A stretch of 64,000 bases of DNA from an uncultured bacterium (GTDB taxonomy: Bacteria > Cyanobacteriota > Vampirovibrionia > Gastranaerophilales > Gastranaerophilaceae): contig CACYOO010000001.1 in NCBI GenBank assembly GCA_902776035.1, positions 62,001 through 126,000 of the forward strand, written 5' to 3'. The position numbers and the translations under genes are program-made. Of this stretch, positions 9,960-19,390 are shown piece by piece; within the stretch, counting starts at the first letter, position 1; every line of letters begins with the position of its first letter. The notes under the pieces are model-generated. The model did not search any database. It worked only from the letters and a program-made list of their open reading frames with translations, and had not been told where the DNA came from.

Positions 9960-10447
9960 AATTGACTTAACCGAACTCTTTTGATGAGTAGAATTATTAC
10001 TGCTAATACTCCAATGTTTATTGCTATATCAGAAATATTGAATACAGGAAATTTTATAAAAACAATGCTAAAGTAATCTCTTACATATCCAAAACTTACT
10101 CTTTCTATGCAATTACAAAAAATACCTGACATTATAAGAGAAAGCCAAAATATACCTATATAAGACATTGTTTCTGCATTTTTAATTATGTAAATGAATA
10201 AAAATATTAAGCTAAATAACGCAAGCAAAATAAGTAGTAACGTATTTCCGTTTAATATATTAAATGCAGCTCCTGTATTTTGAATATAATCAAACATTAT
10301 AATATTATTTTGAGGTATATTTATACCTTTTTGTAGGTTTCTTAAAATTAAATCTGACAAATATCTGTTTGCGCAAATAAATATTCCGAAAAGAAAAAAT
10401 AAAAACAAAATCTTATTTAACGCTGATTGATGTTTTTTCCTTGCCAT
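9956..10447 (-). CDS. lspA: Lipoprotein signal peptidase II
   Basis: Membrane aspartyl protease that removes lipoprotein signal peptides. Four hydrophobic segments are seen; the conserved block YIQNTGAAFNI and the two catalytic aspartates, in GYVRDYFSI and FNISDIAINIGV, are present. At 163 residues it is typical. It overlaps the upstream secreted-protein gene by 35 bases, with GAAGG about 8 bases before the ATG. The rluD-lspA linkage is common in bacteria. Confidence 0.93.
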   Translation of the reverse strand: MARKKHQSALNKILFLFFLFGIFICANRYLSDLILRNLQKGINIPQNNIIMFDYIQNTGAAFNILNGNTLLLILLALFSLIFLFIYIIKNAETMSYIGIFWLSLIMSGIFCNCIERVSFGYVRDYFSIVFIKFPVFNISDIAINIGVLAVIILLIKRVRLSQL

Positions 10448-11336
10448 TTTGTTTTACCTTCGAAAAATCCTTTACAGGAACAACATTTGAGCGTGTAATT
10501 ACGTAACCTAATCCTGTTACTTGAAGCTTAATATCTTTATTTTTTCCAACTTTAGCCCTTGTTATACCAACAGATGCAACTGTATATTCATTAAAATTAT
10601 CCTTATTTGCGGTAAAAATTCTTTCAAGAATACCATTTTGAGGCAACTTTCTAAATACTTCTTCTGCATTTATTTGTGGATATGTGATTGGTTCTTGTCC
10701 TATAGAAGCTATTACAATCATTTTTTTGTCAGGAACTTTTACTTTTAAGCTGGCAGTATAATCTTTATTTGCCTGAACTAGTTGAGGTACAACCAATTCC
10801 ATTTCTAAAGTATTTGCCTCACCATAAGTTAATTTTGTGCATTCATTTATTATATGGTCTGATGTAATAACCCAATTATCACCAATCTTTTCTAAGTAAT
10901 AGACACTTGAAGAATTACTTTTTAAATATCCTGTTATGTTTGCATCTCCAACTTTCTCAACAGATGTTGCATCTGCATTTTCTTTGGTTTCTACAACAGC
11001 AGTATTTCCAATTATATCTATATTTGTAATATTCATTGTATATTTTATATCAGGGTAAAGTTTCCAGGTTTTTTTTACAAGTTCAAAATAATTTTCTTTT
11101 GTAATACCGTCAGAATTTACATAGTTTGGTGCATAAAATGTTTTCATGCCCTCAATATTGTTTTCATTTGTATATTCTAACTGCTGTTTTAATGCAGATT
11201 TTATTTCTTTTACAAACTGTTGAACTTCTTTATTACTACTGTTTGATTTTGATGCATAAGCATAATAACTATCTCCTGCATAGCATAGTGGTGAGAATGT
11301 TATTATCGCTAAAATAGTTAATATATATTTTTTCAT
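10413..11336 (-). CDS. Secreted NTF2-like domain protein, unknown function
   Basis: An N-terminal signal peptide (MKKYILTILAIITFSPLCYA, likely cut after CYA) leads into a region (about residues 30-155) whose pattern of helices, then YTMNITNIDIIGNTAVVETK and VYYLEKIGDNWVITSD, looks like an NTF2/SnoaL-type fold. The C-terminal half is beta-rich and unassigned. The export prediction is direct; the fold is inference and function unknown. First gene of the operon with lspA and the pseudouridine synthase. Confidence 0.75.
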   Translation of the reverse strand: MKKYILTILAIITFSPLCYAGDSYYAYASKSNSSNKEVQQFVKEIKSALKQQLEYTNENNIEGMKTFYAPNYVNSDGITKENYFELVKKTWKLYPDIKYTMNITNIDIIGNTAVVETKENADATSVEKVGDANITGYLKSNSSSVYYLEKIGDNWVITSDHIINECTKLTYGEANTLEMELVVPQLVQANKDYTASLKVKVPDKKMIVIASIGQEPITYPQINAEEVFRKLPQNGILERIFTANKDNFNEYTVASVGITRAKVGKNKDIKLQVTGLGYVITRSNVVPVKDFSKVKQNGKEKTSISVK

Positions 11337-11496
11337 ATAATTATTATACTACAAAATAAAAATTTTATGTAGTAAAGATAAATTATAAATTAGATTTACT
11401 ACTTTTGTACTGTTTTTCTTAAAAAAAATATACTCATCTACTGTAATAGTAATTAATGCAAGCAAAATTTATTATATTTACGGGTGAGGTTAGTAT

Positions 11497-12498
11497 ATGG
11501 TAAAAAAAATCTTATTACTGATTATTTGTACAATGTTCATTTTAAATGTTTCTTTTGCACAGAGTCAATTTTCAAAAACTTTAAGTAAAATCGAAAATTC
11601 ACTTTTTGGTATTGAATACAATACACAAAGTGATGAAAAAAGATTAAGCAGAATTGAAGAAATGATTTACGGTGAAAAAAAATCAGGTGATATAAAATCA
11701 CGGCTTGCTAAGCTTGATAAAGATGCCTCCTGTAATGAAATGGGGTGCGAAATTCCTCCTAAAAGAGATACATTTGATGATGACTCTGATTTGCAACAAA
11801 ATATGAATCAAGGTAAAGAAAAGATTGCACAAACATTTAATGAGCCGGAAGAAAAGGAAGACGTTAATATTGAATATCCTGCAGTAAATTCACTTGAAAT
11901 GTCTGCCTTTGGTAAAGAATATAAAAACTTAGATATAAAAACAAGATTATCAAATCTTGAAAAAAAAGAATTTTTAAAAACATATTCAAATGATGATCTT
12001 TCAACCAGAGTTGAACGTTTAAAATCAAAACTTGCTTATAAATCTAATGAAAATACTTTTGAAGATGATACAATAAATAATTTTTCTGATTATTCAAATC
12101 TAATGGCAGATAATACGTTTCCGAGCGACAATTATTTTTCACCTAAAACAATAAATAAAAATAATAGTTTTATGACAGAAAAGCAAAAAGAAAAATATTT
12201 TGACAATCAGCTTGCAGATAGGGATTTGCGTTCAAAATTAAATAAAATAGAAAAATTTGTATTTAAAAAGAGTTTTACTGATGATACAACGGATAATCGT
12301 TTAAGCAGATTAGAAAGCATTATATTTAATACAAATTTCTCTGCAGATAGCAATAATACAAGATTAAAACGAATAAAAGCTGCGGCTGATGCTCAAAAAA
12401 CAGCTAAGAAATATGATTCAAACAGCTTATCACAAAAAATGGCAGCTGCTTTTCAAATAGGCATGCTTGTATTAATGGTTGTTGCAATGATTTTATAA
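11497..12498 (+). CDS. Secreted repeat protein with RLSRLE-xx-IF motifs and C-terminal TM
   Basis: No characterised family recognised. It has a signal peptide (cut near SFAQ), then at least three copies of a degenerate unit of about 35-45 residues: a Leu-x-x-Ile/Leu-Glu helix, a hydrophobic pair followed by Phe/Tyr-Gly, an Asp-rich turn, then RLSRxE. Examples are RLSRIEEMIYG, RLSNLEKKEF and RLSRLESIIF. Linkers between copies are acidic and Asn-rich. The last about 18 residues (MAAAFQIGMLVLMVVAMIL) are a membrane anchor. A GAGGT box precedes the ATG. It probably sits outside the inner membrane; the role is unknown. Confidence 0.72.
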   Translation: MVKKILLLIICTMFILNVSFAQSQFSKTLSKIENSLFGIEYNTQSDEKRLSRIEEMIYGEKKSGDIKSRLAKLDKDASCNEMGCEIPPKRDTFDDDSDLQQNMNQGKEKIAQTFNEPEEKEDVNIEYPAVNSLEMSAFGKEYKNLDIKTRLSNLEKKEFLKTYSNDDLSTRVERLKSKLAYKSNENTFEDDTINNFSDYSNLMADNTFPSDNYFSPKTINKNNSFMTEKQKEKYFDNQLADRDLRSKLNKIEKFVFKKSFTDDTTDNRLSRLESIIFNTNFSADSNNTRLKRIKAAADAQKTAKKYDSNSLSQKMAAAFQIGMLVLMVVAMIL

Positions 12499-12576
12499 AT
12501 AAATTTTCTGATTTACTGTCATACAGAGCGGTAGTGAAGTATCTATCGGTATTATCTAAAAATTTATTTGAAGATT

Positions 12577-13164
12577 TTAAAATATTTTTTTCCAAAATGG
12601 TGTGGTTTTTTCTTCTAATTCTTGTAACCTTCTTGCAAGTTTTTTGTTATCATCAAGCAATTGTTGAACTTGTTTAGCAAGTGTTTCATTGTCTTTTTTA
12701 TATTCGGCTGCTTCAACAAGTTTGTCTGATAATTGGGTTGTATCAATATGATTTTTAATTTCTTCTGATAATTTTCCGGCAACCGCATCTGCAAGCATTT
12801 GTAATGTCTGGTTAGTTACATTTAATGTTACATTTCTTATTTCAGGAGAAGATGTATTTTTTGATATATCAATTGCTGTTGAAGGAGCATCTTCAAGAAT
12901 ATTGGATTCCTCTTTTTCAGCAGAAAGTTCTACCGGTGTTTTATGTATTCGGTAGCAGATTTGTTCAACATTATATCCTTGTGATTTTAAGCTGATACCT
13001 TTTTTTATTTTATAAATTGCAGTGTCATCATAAAATTCAGTACCGTCTTTTGCCTCATATATAGCATCAATCTGCCATTCTCTAATGAAACTTTCCAACG
13101 CTCTTATATCTATATAATAATTATCTGCATTAAGTTTTTTTAAAACATCTTCTTTTCTGTACAT
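12577..13164 (-). CDS. MerR-like HTH protein with C-terminal coiled coil
   Basis: The N-terminal about 75 residues (YYIDIRALESFIREWQI then EFYDDTAIYKIKKGISLKSQGYNVEQI) resemble a MerR-type winged helix with the usual spacing to the second helix-turn-helix. A variable linker follows, then a long charged coiled coil (DNETLAKQVQQLLDDNKKLA). No ligand or metal site is visible. It lies 12 bases downstream of smpB and is probably cotranscribed. A role in DNA binding or nucleoid organisation is inference. Confidence 0.6.
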   Translation of the reverse strand: MYRKEDVLKKLNADNYYIDIRALESFIREWQIDAIYEAKDGTEFYDDTAIYKIKKGISLKSQGYNVEQICYRIHKTPVELSAEKEESNILEDAPSTAIDISKNTSSPEIRNVTLNVTNQTLQMLADAVAGKLSEEIKNHIDTTQLSDKLVEAAEYKKDNETLAKQVQQLLDDNKKLARRLQELEEKTTPFWKKIF

Positions 13165-13176
13165 AAATATACCTTT

Positions 13177-13623
13177 TTAGCGTTTCATCTGTCTTTGAAT
13201 ATCTCTTGTTTGAGTCTTTTTTACCATATCATCACGTTTGTCGTATAATTTTTTTCCTTTGGCTAACGCAATTTCAAGTTTTGCATAACCTCTCGATAAA
13301 AATATTTCTAAAGGTACTATTGTATATCCGCCCTTTTTTATTTTCATCTCAATTTTAAGTATTTCTTTTTTATTTAGAAGAAGTTTACGTACTCTTTCCG
13401 GCTCATGATTATATCTGTTGCCTTGTTCGTATTTTGAGATATTGCAATTATACAAAAAAACTTCACCTTTTTCAACTTTTGCAAAACTGTCTTTTAAATT
13501 TACAGCTCCTTTTCTTATTGATTTTATTTCTGTACCCTTCAAAACTATTCCTGCGATATATTTATCAAAAATTAAATAATCATGAAAAGCTTTTCTGTTT
13601 GTTGATATAACTTTTTTATCCAT
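13177..13623 (-). CDS. smpB: SsrA-binding protein SmpB
   Basis: Binds tmRNA to rescue stalled ribosomes. Signatures are [52 protein letters not shown] and the basic C-terminal tail ending [14 protein letters not shown], which enters the mRNA channel. A longer frame starts at 13686 inside the upstream gene; the ATG at 13623 gives the normal [16 protein letters not shown] beginning (148 residues) and lies 7 bases after the upstream stop. No tmRNA gene was seen in this window. Confidence 0.94.
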   Translation of the reverse strand: MDKKVISTNRKAFHDYLIFDKYIAGIVLKGTEIKSIRKGAVNLKDSFAKVEKGEVFLYNCNISKYEQGNRYNHEPERVRKLLLNKKEILKIEMKIKKGGYTIVPLEIFLSRGYAKLEIALAKGKKLYDKRDDMVKKTQTRDIQRQMKR

Positions 13624-13630
13624 ATCCAAA

Positions 13631-14551
13631 TTATAACGCAAATTTTGAACCTTGCCAAGAGCATCTTTTTTCAAGTTCAGCATCAATTTTATTTAAACAC
13701 TCAAACTTTTTTCCAATCCATTTTGGTTCAACTAAGGTTGACTTAAGCCCGCTTCCTGCTATTCTGTGTATTGTTGTTTCACTTGGTAATAATTCCAATG
13801 CATCGCAACATAAGTTGATGTATTCGTCTTCACTCATAAAATCAAATTCACCACGCTCATACATTTTTGTTAGTTCAGTACCTCTAAGACCACATATCAT
13901 GTGAAGTTTTATACCGTCAATTTTTAACCTGCTTAATTCTTTTATTGTTGCAAGCATTTCCTCGTGTGTTTCCCATAATCCAAATATAATATGTACACAA
14001 ACATTTATGCCATAAGATTTTGTTTTTTCATAGGTTTTTAAAAAACATTCATAATCATGACCACGATTTATTTTCTTTAATGTTTTGTCATGAATTGATT
14101 GAAGTCCGTATTCAATCCAAGTTTCGTATTTGTCTTTATATGAAGCAATTAACTCTAATTTTTTATCATCTACGCAGTCAGGTCTTGTACCTATGGAAAT
14201 ACCTACAATGTCAGGATGATTTAAGGCAGCATCATAAATTTCTTTTAATTCTTCAACCGGCTTGTATGTATTTGAAAAAGATTGAAAATAAGACATATAT
14301 TTTACTGCCTTAAATCTTTCGTTTAAATATTCCGAACCAAATTCCAATTGTTCAGCTATTGACATATTTGCAGAATGACATTGTGAAAAACTTCCGCCGC
14401 TATCACAAAAAATACATCCTTTTTTACCGTTTTGACGGTTTGGACACGAAAAATTGGCATCAAGCGTTATTTTATAAACCTTGACGCCAAATTTTTGTTT
14501 TAAATATTCACTAAATTGATTGTAACGTTTTTTTGTACCGTAAAAAAACAT
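13631..14551 (-). CDS. YhcC/TIGR01212-type radical SAM protein
   Basis: Radical SAM enzyme. The cluster-binding cysteines are spaced widely as in this family ([14 protein letters not shown]), followed by GSFSQCHS, the [18 protein letters not shown] segment, and [22 protein letters not shown]. The family is linked to tRNA/rRNA modification in databases, but the reaction is not something I can read. The ATG at 14551 gives [18 protein letters not shown], the usual start; the frame continues upstream through the zinc-ribbon gene, which ends 2 bases earlier. Confidence 0.88.
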   Translation of the reverse strand: MFFYGTKKRYNQFSEYLKQKFGVKVYKITLDANFSCPNRQNGKKGCIFCDSGGSFSQCHSANMSIAEQLEFGSEYLNERFKAVKYMSYFQSFSNTYKPVEELKEIYDAALNHPDIVGISIGTRPDCVDDKKLELIASYKDKYETWIEYGLQSIHDKTLKKINRGHDYECFLKTYEKTKSYGINVCVHIIFGLWETHEEMLATIKELSRLKIDGIKLHMICGLRGTELTKMYERGEFDFMSEDEYINLCCDALELLPSETTIHRIAGSGLKSTLVEPKWIGKKFECLNKIDAELEKRCSWQGSKFAL

Positions 14552-14553
14552 TA

Positions 14554-14724
14554 TTAATTTTTTTCTTCGTCTTCTTTCAATATAGGGTAAACATAGTGTT
14601 CTCCACAATTAGGACATACAACTTCCTGCTGTTTACCTTCTTCTAATTTTGCAACTTCAAATAATTGCTTACATCCTGATTGAGTACATCTGATTGCCCA
14701 TGTTGGTCTGATTAATCTAGCCAT
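14554..14724 (-). CDS. 56-residue zinc-ribbon protein
   Basis: A short gene read directly from the sequence: it begins MARLIRPTWAIRCTQSGC and ends in a charged DEEKN tail. Two cysteine pairs (RCTQSGC, with four residues between the cysteines, and CPNCGEHY) suggest one zinc ribbon. An AAAGGAG box lies about 8 bases before the ATG, and a promoter (14747-14775) precedes it, so this is a real leader gene for the radical SAM-smpB-MerR-like operon. The stop is 2 bases from the next start, implying coupling. Function unknown; binding to nucleic acid or to the radical SAM partner is a guess. Confidence 0.78.
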   Translation of the reverse strand: MARLIRPTWAIRCTQSGCKQLFEVAKLEEGKQQEVVCPNCGEHYVYPILKEDEEKN

Positions 14725-14746
14725 TAATTTTTCTCCTTTTTAAAAA

Positions 14747-14775
14747 ATATTACCACAAGTTAACTTTTTTGTCAT
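14747..14775 (-). promoter_or_regulatory. Promoter of the zinc-ribbon/radical SAM/smpB operon
   Basis: On the minus strand: ATGACA (14775-14770), 17-base spacer, TAATAT (14752-14747) with an upstream TG giving an extended -10 (TGGTAATAT). Predicted start near 14740 leaves a leader of about 16 bases containing the ribosome site. Confidence 0.55.
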
Positions 14776-14802
14776 CTAATACGCAAATATTATTTTTACG
14801 TG

Positions 14803-14811
14803 TGTTATAAT
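14803..14811 (+). promoter_or_regulatory. Extended -10 promoter of the M3-like peptidase gene
   Basis: TGTTATAAT (TGn plus consensus TATAAT at 14806-14811) lies 31 bases before the ATG; AAGGAG is placed between them. No convincing -35 box is present 17 bases upstream, as expected for an extended -10 promoter. Confidence 0.5.
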
Positions 14812-14842
14812 TGTATTACAAAATATATAAGGAGTAAATTTA

Positions 14843-16537
14843 ATGAATATTCAAAAAATAGTATCCGGCATAAGTGTGAATTTTAAAGGAAATACAGAGC
14901 AGTCAAATTTTCCTAAAACAAAACCAATGCCATTAGATAGTGTTAGTTTTTCCCATAAAACTTCAGATAATGAAAAAAATTTTATTAAATTAAGAGATGA
15001 AATATCAAAAGATATGAAACAGGTTTTGTCCGGTTCTGAAGCTGCATGTTGGGATTTTTATACAAACAGTACCGATGAAAATATGCAAAAAATGAATGAG
15101 GCACAAAATAAGGTTAATGACTTTTATGATAATAAAGAAATATATACAAAATTAAAAGAAATAAATGATAATGGCGGTGTATCCGAAAAACACCTGAAAA
15201 AACAACTTAAAGTTTTAACATCTGCTTTTGGTGATGGTATTGAGTATAAAAAAGAAATCGAAGCAATGAATGCTAAAGAAAATGAGATTTCTCAAAAATT
15301 AAACAGTTATACAATGACAATAGACGACAAGCCGGTATCTAAAGCTGAAATCCAAAAGATTATGGAAACTGAAAAAAATCCTGAAATAAGAAAGAAAGCT
15401 GCTGATGCAAAGATTAAATCAGGAGATTTAATTGCAGATGATTTAGTAGAGCTTGTAAAAATGAGAAATGATTTTGCTCGTAAAAAAGGTTATGACAACT
15501 ATTTTGATTATAAAATATCTCAAGATTATGATATAGAACCAAAAGACCTTGATAAACTACTTTCTGACGTTGCTGAAAATACTAAAGAAGCTAATAAAAA
15601 AGTAATGGATGAAACAAAAGAGAACTTATCAAATGCTTTTGGAATAAAACCTGAAGATTTAAGAAATTATCATTTTGGACTTTTATCCGATGATAATCCT
15701 GAAAAAATTGTAAATGATGCTATAAAATCAAAGGAAGAAGTTGTAGAAATTTCTAAGAAAGCTTATCAAGGTATGGGATATGATGTTGATAAGCTTCCTA
15801 TAAAACTTGATTTATTTCCTAGACAAAATAAGAATACACACGGTTTTTCATTCCCTATAGAAGCAGGAAAAGATGCAAGAATTCTTGCTAATTTAACTAA
15901 TAATGTTTCAAGTATTGATACATTAATGCATGAACTCGGACACTCCGTATTTACTGTTAAAACAGATGCATCACTTCCATATATGGCACAAGATACCACA
16001 AGTACAATGACTGAAGCCGTTGCAATGATGATGGGAGATATGCCAAGAACAGAAGGTCTTGTAAAAGATAAAGTATCGCCTGAAGTATTTGCTAAATTCC
16101 AAAAATCTGCCTCAGAAGAAGATGCTAGATTTGTTGGTTCAAGTATGGCAATAATTGATTTTGAAAGAAATATGTATAAAAATCCTGATCAGAATTTAAA
16201 ACAGCTTTGGAAAGATGTTAATGTAAAATATAAAGGAAGAAGTGAACAGGATGAAGCAACAAATGAATGGGCAACTATACCTCATTATTTATCACATCCT
16301 GCATATTACCAAAACTATTTTAGAGCATCTTTGATTAAAGCACAGCTTTATAAATCATTGACAGATAAGTTTGGTAATCTTACTGAAAATAAAGAAACCG
16401 CAAAATATTTAAATGATAATTTGTTTAAATATGGAGGTTCTCTTGATGATAATGAAATTTTAACTAAAGTTACAGGCAAAGAATTAAGTGCGGATGATTT
16501 CTGTAACAGAATAAACAACCAAATAAATAACAACTGA
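14843..16537 (+). CDS. M3-family-like zinc metallopeptidase with NFKGN N-terminal tag
   Basis: A soluble 564-residue protein with the zinc motif HELGH at residues 363-367 and a downstream glutamate in TSTMTEAVAMMMGDM that fits the third ligand of M3 (oligoendopeptidase F-type) enzymes. The C-terminal helical region (HYLSHPAYYQNYFRASLIKA) also matches this fold. Before the peptidase domain is a tail of about 40 residues with N13-F14-K15-G16-N17 and DSVSFS, not hydrophobic enough to be a signal peptide. It stands alone between two promoters. The peptide substrate and location are unknown. Confidence 0.82.
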   Translation: MNIQKIVSGISVNFKGNTEQSNFPKTKPMPLDSVSFSHKTSDNEKNFIKLRDEISKDMKQVLSGSEAACWDFYTNSTDENMQKMNEAQNKVNDFYDNKEIYTKLKEINDNGGVSEKHLKKQLKVLTSAFGDGIEYKKEIEAMNAKENEISQKLNSYTMTIDDKPVSKAEIQKIMETEKNPEIRKKAADAKIKSGDLIADDLVELVKMRNDFARKKGYDNYFDYKISQDYDIEPKDLDKLLSDVAENTKEANKKVMDETKENLSNAFGIKPEDLRNYHFGLLSDDNPEKIVNDAIKSKEEVVEISKKAYQGMGYDVDKLPIKLDLFPRQNKNTHGFSFPIEAGKDARILANLTNNVSSIDTLMHELGHSVFTVKTDASLPYMAQDTTSTMTEAVAMMMGDMPRTEGLVKDKVSPEVFAKFQKSASEEDARFVGSSMAIIDFERNMYKNPDQNLKQLWKDVNVKYKGRSEQDEATNEWATIPHYLSHPAYYQNYFRASLIKAQLYKSLTDKFGNLTENKETAKYLNDNLFKYGGSLDDNEILTKVTGKELSADDFCNRINNQINNN

Positions 16538-16641
16538 TAAGTATAGATAAAATTCTTGATAACATTTTTCAGAGGTTTTGTCTTGCCTTAAATATTTTAT
16601 TGTTATACTATAATGTTGTATATTGAATTGAGGAATAAGAA

Positions 16642-18519
16642 ATGAATAAAAGTCAATCAACAGGAATGTATATTATTTTAGGTATTATGATTTTAGCATT
16701 TGTATCAATGTTATTTTCCGGACCTGCAACAACGACAGAAGAACTTACTTACACTGCATTTTTAAATAAATTATCCGCAGGTGAAATAAAGTCTGTTGAT
16801 GTTGATAAAGAATTTTTAATAGCTATACCTAAAAATCAACCTAAAAAAGAAGTTAAAGTTAATAAATCACCAATTTATAACATGACTCAATCCGTACCGT
16901 CGTTACAATATAAGGTTTTAACTCCTCATGATCCCGGATTGATGAAAAAATTAGAGGATGCTAACGTTGAAATTGCAGTTAAAAAGCCAAGTGAATCATC
17001 ACAGCTAATACATACACTTGGTTCGCTTGCTTTGCCGATATTTATAATAATATTTCTTATTCTTATGGCAAGAGGTTTATCCGCAGGTGGTTCTCAGGCA
17101 ATGTCATTTGGCAAGAGCAGAGCCAAAATGCTTTTAGATAGTAAAGTAAAAGTTCAATTTAAAGATGTTGCCGGTATAGATGAAGAAAAGAAAGAACTTG
17201 AAGAAATTGTAGACTTCTTAAAAAATGGAGAAAAATATATTAAATTAGGTGCAAAAATACCAAAAGGTGTACTTTTAATAGGACCTCCGGGAACAGGTAA
17301 AACATTAATGGCTAAGGCGGTTGCAGGTGAAGCTTGTGTACCATTCTTTTCAATATCAGGTTCTGATTTTGTTGAAATGTTTGTTGGTGTTGGTGCAAGT
17401 CGTGTAAGAGATTTATTTGACCAAGCAAAAAAACATCAGCCATGTATAATTTTTATTGATGAAATTGATGCAGTTGGCCGTCAGCGTGGTGCAGGTCTTG
17501 GGGGCGGACATGATGAAAGAGAACAAACATTAAACCAATTACTTGTTGAAATGGATGGTTTTGATGAAAATACTAATATAATTGTTATTGCGGCTACAAA
17601 CAGACCTGATATTTTAGACAATGCTTTGTTAAGACCTGGCAGATTTGACAGACAAATTGTTATTAATCGTCCGGATATTTTAGGTAGAGAACAAATATTA
17701 AAAGTTCATGCTAAAAATAAACCGTTGGCTGAAGAAGTTGATTTAAAAGTTTTAGCAAAAAGAACTCCGGGATTTACAGGTGCAGATTTACAAAATTTGT
17801 TAAATGAAGCGGCTTTACTTGCGGCAAGACATGATAAAACTCGAATTTACATGCCTGATTTGGAAGAAGCAATAGATAAAGTTATGGCAGGACCTGAAAA
17901 GAAAAGCAGAATTATATCTGATGAAGAAAAAGAAAATACTGCATATCATGAAGTTGGACATGCATTACTTGCAAAATTACTTAAATACTGTGATCCGTTG
18001 CATAAAGTTTCAATTATTCCAAGAGGTATGGCTTTAGGTGTTACAATGGTTCTTCCTGAAAAAGACCATTTAACTCTTAAAAAAGTTGAACTTATGGATA
18101 AAATTGCAATGACATTAGGCGGACGTGTTGCTGAAGAACTTGTTTATGGTAAGGAATTTATTACAACAGGAGCTTCTAATGATTTAGAAAAAGTATCAGA
18201 AATGGCACGTGCTATGGTTACAAAATACGGTATGAGTGAAAAACTTGGAAATCTTGCTTATGGAAAGAGTGATGACCATGTGTTTATGGGGCGTGATTTT
18301 GGACATACAAGAAATTATTCTGAAGAAATTGCAGCGGAAATAGATGAAGAAGTTCAAAGAATTGTTTCTGAACAATACGAATTAGCAAAAGCACTCTTAG
18401 ATGAAAATAGAGATATGCTTGATGTTATTGCTCGCAATTTATTAGAACATGAAACGCTTGATGAAAAAGAATTTGATGCATTAATGGAACAGGTTAGAAA
18501 TTCTCGTGCAGACATCTAG
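16642..18519 (+). CDS. ftsH: ATP-dependent zinc metalloprotease FtsH
   Basis: Membrane-anchored AAA+ protease that degrades misassembled membrane and regulatory proteins. Two N-terminal membrane segments (about residues 10-27 and 131-148) flank an external domain; Walker A GPPGTGKT is at 214-221, Walker [12 protein letters not shown] and the arginine-finger region [11 protein letters not shown] follow, and the zinc site HEVGH is at 436-440. At 625 residues it is full length. A GAGG box precedes the ATG, with TATACT/TATAAT boxes just upstream of it. The acsD-like gene begins within its last codons. Confidence 0.96.
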   Translation: MNKSQSTGMYIILGIMILAFVSMLFSGPATTTEELTYTAFLNKLSAGEIKSVDVDKEFLIAIPKNQPKKEVKVNKSPIYNMTQSVPSLQYKVLTPHDPGLMKKLEDANVEIAVKKPSESSQLIHTLGSLALPIFIIIFLILMARGLSAGGSQAMSFGKSRAKMLLDSKVKVQFKDVAGIDEEKKELEEIVDFLKNGEKYIKLGAKIPKGVLLIGPPGTGKTLMAKAVAGEACVPFFSISGSDFVEMFVGVGASRVRDLFDQAKKHQPCIIFIDEIDAVGRQRGAGLGGGHDEREQTLNQLLVEMDGFDENTNIIVIAATNRPDILDNALLRPGRFDRQIVINRPDILGREQILKVHAKNKPLAEEVDLKVLAKRTPGFTGADLQNLLNEAALLAARHDKTRIYMPDLEEAIDKVMAGPEKKSRIISDEEKENTAYHEVGHALLAKLLKYCDPLHKVSIIPRGMALGVTMVLPEKDHLTLKKVELMDKIAMTLGGRVAEELVYGKEFITTGASNDLEKVSEMARAMVTKYGMSEKLGNLAYGKSDDHVFMGRDFGHTRNYSEEIAAEIDEEVQRIVSEQYELAKALLDENRDMLDVIARNLLEHETLDEKEFDALMEQVRNSRADI

Positions 18520-19390
18520 TTTTAATATAAAACAACCTATAAGAACAGTAGTGCTGCAAGATTTAAAAATTGGAGGAGATACTTCTTTTCACTTTTTAAG
18601 TGAAAATGAAAATAAATCAAATCCGATTTTAGTTCTTCAATTAAATATTTTTGACACTAATGAAATACCTGATGTTGTAAAAGAATATTATAAATCATCA
18701 ATTGATAATAAACTTGATTTGGTAAAATATGCTCAAGAAATTAATTGTGATATTTTAGCACTAAAGTTTAACATAAAATCTGTTGAAGAAGTTGAAAATG
18801 CAAAAAAACTATTACAAACATTATTACCTGTAATAAAAAAGCCATTAATGGTATTAGGAACAGGTGATAATGATATTGATATAAAACTGTTACCTGAGTT
18901 AACAAACACATTGGATAGAATTTCAATAATATCCTATGTTGAAGAAAAAACTTACAAACAGATAGTACCAAGTTTATTAAATACAGAGCATATAATAGTA
19001 ATTCGTACTCCAATAGACATTAATCTGGCAAAAGAAATGAATATTTTAACAACAGATATGGGCATAAATCCTGATAAAATAATAATGGATACTGATATGG
19101 GAGCATTGGGTTACGGACTTGATTACGGTTATAGCATTATGGAACGTATAAAGCTTGCCGGCTTCGATGGGGATAAAATGTTAAATATGCCTTTGATTGC
19201 CTTTGTCGGAGAAGAAACATTTAAAACAAAAGAAGCCAAATCGGATAGTTTCGATAAAAATTGGGGTTGCCTAAATGACAGAGCTGTAATGTTTGAAACT
19301 GCTACTGCATCTGCAATGATTGCAGCAGGTTCAAATTTGGTTGTTCTTATGCATCCTGAAAGTATTCTAACATTGAAAGGATTAATATAA
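18506..19390 (+). CDS. acsD: Corrinoid iron-sulfur protein small subunit (CdhD/AcsD-like)
   Basis: TIM-barrel protein resembling the delta subunit of acetyl-CoA decarbonylase/synthase. The key block is [25 protein letters not shown] (about residues 193-217), with [13 protein letters not shown] and a late [18 protein letters not shown] region. The start is GTG at 18506, inside ftsH, since no ATG lies near the expected N-terminus. At 294 residues it is somewhat shorter than characterised AcsD. It is coupled to acsC by a one-base TAATG overlap. In the Wood-Ljungdahl pathway the pair carries a methyl group on cobalamin, but no CODH, ACS or methyltransferase genes are here. Confidence 0.8.
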   Translation: MQTSSFNIKQPIRTVVLQDLKIGGDTSFHFLSENENKSNPILVLQLNIFDTNEIPDVVKEYYKSSIDNKLDLVKYAQEINCDILALKFNIKSVEEVENAKKLLQTLLPVIKKPLMVLGTGDNDIDIKLLPELTNTLDRISIISYVEEKTYKQIVPSLLNTEHIIVIRTPIDINLAKEMNILTTDMGINPDKIIMDTDMGALGYGLDYGYSIMERIKLAGFDGDKMLNMPLIAFVGEETFKTKEAKSDSFDKNWGCLNDRAVMFETATASAMIAAGSNLVVLMHPESILTLKGLI

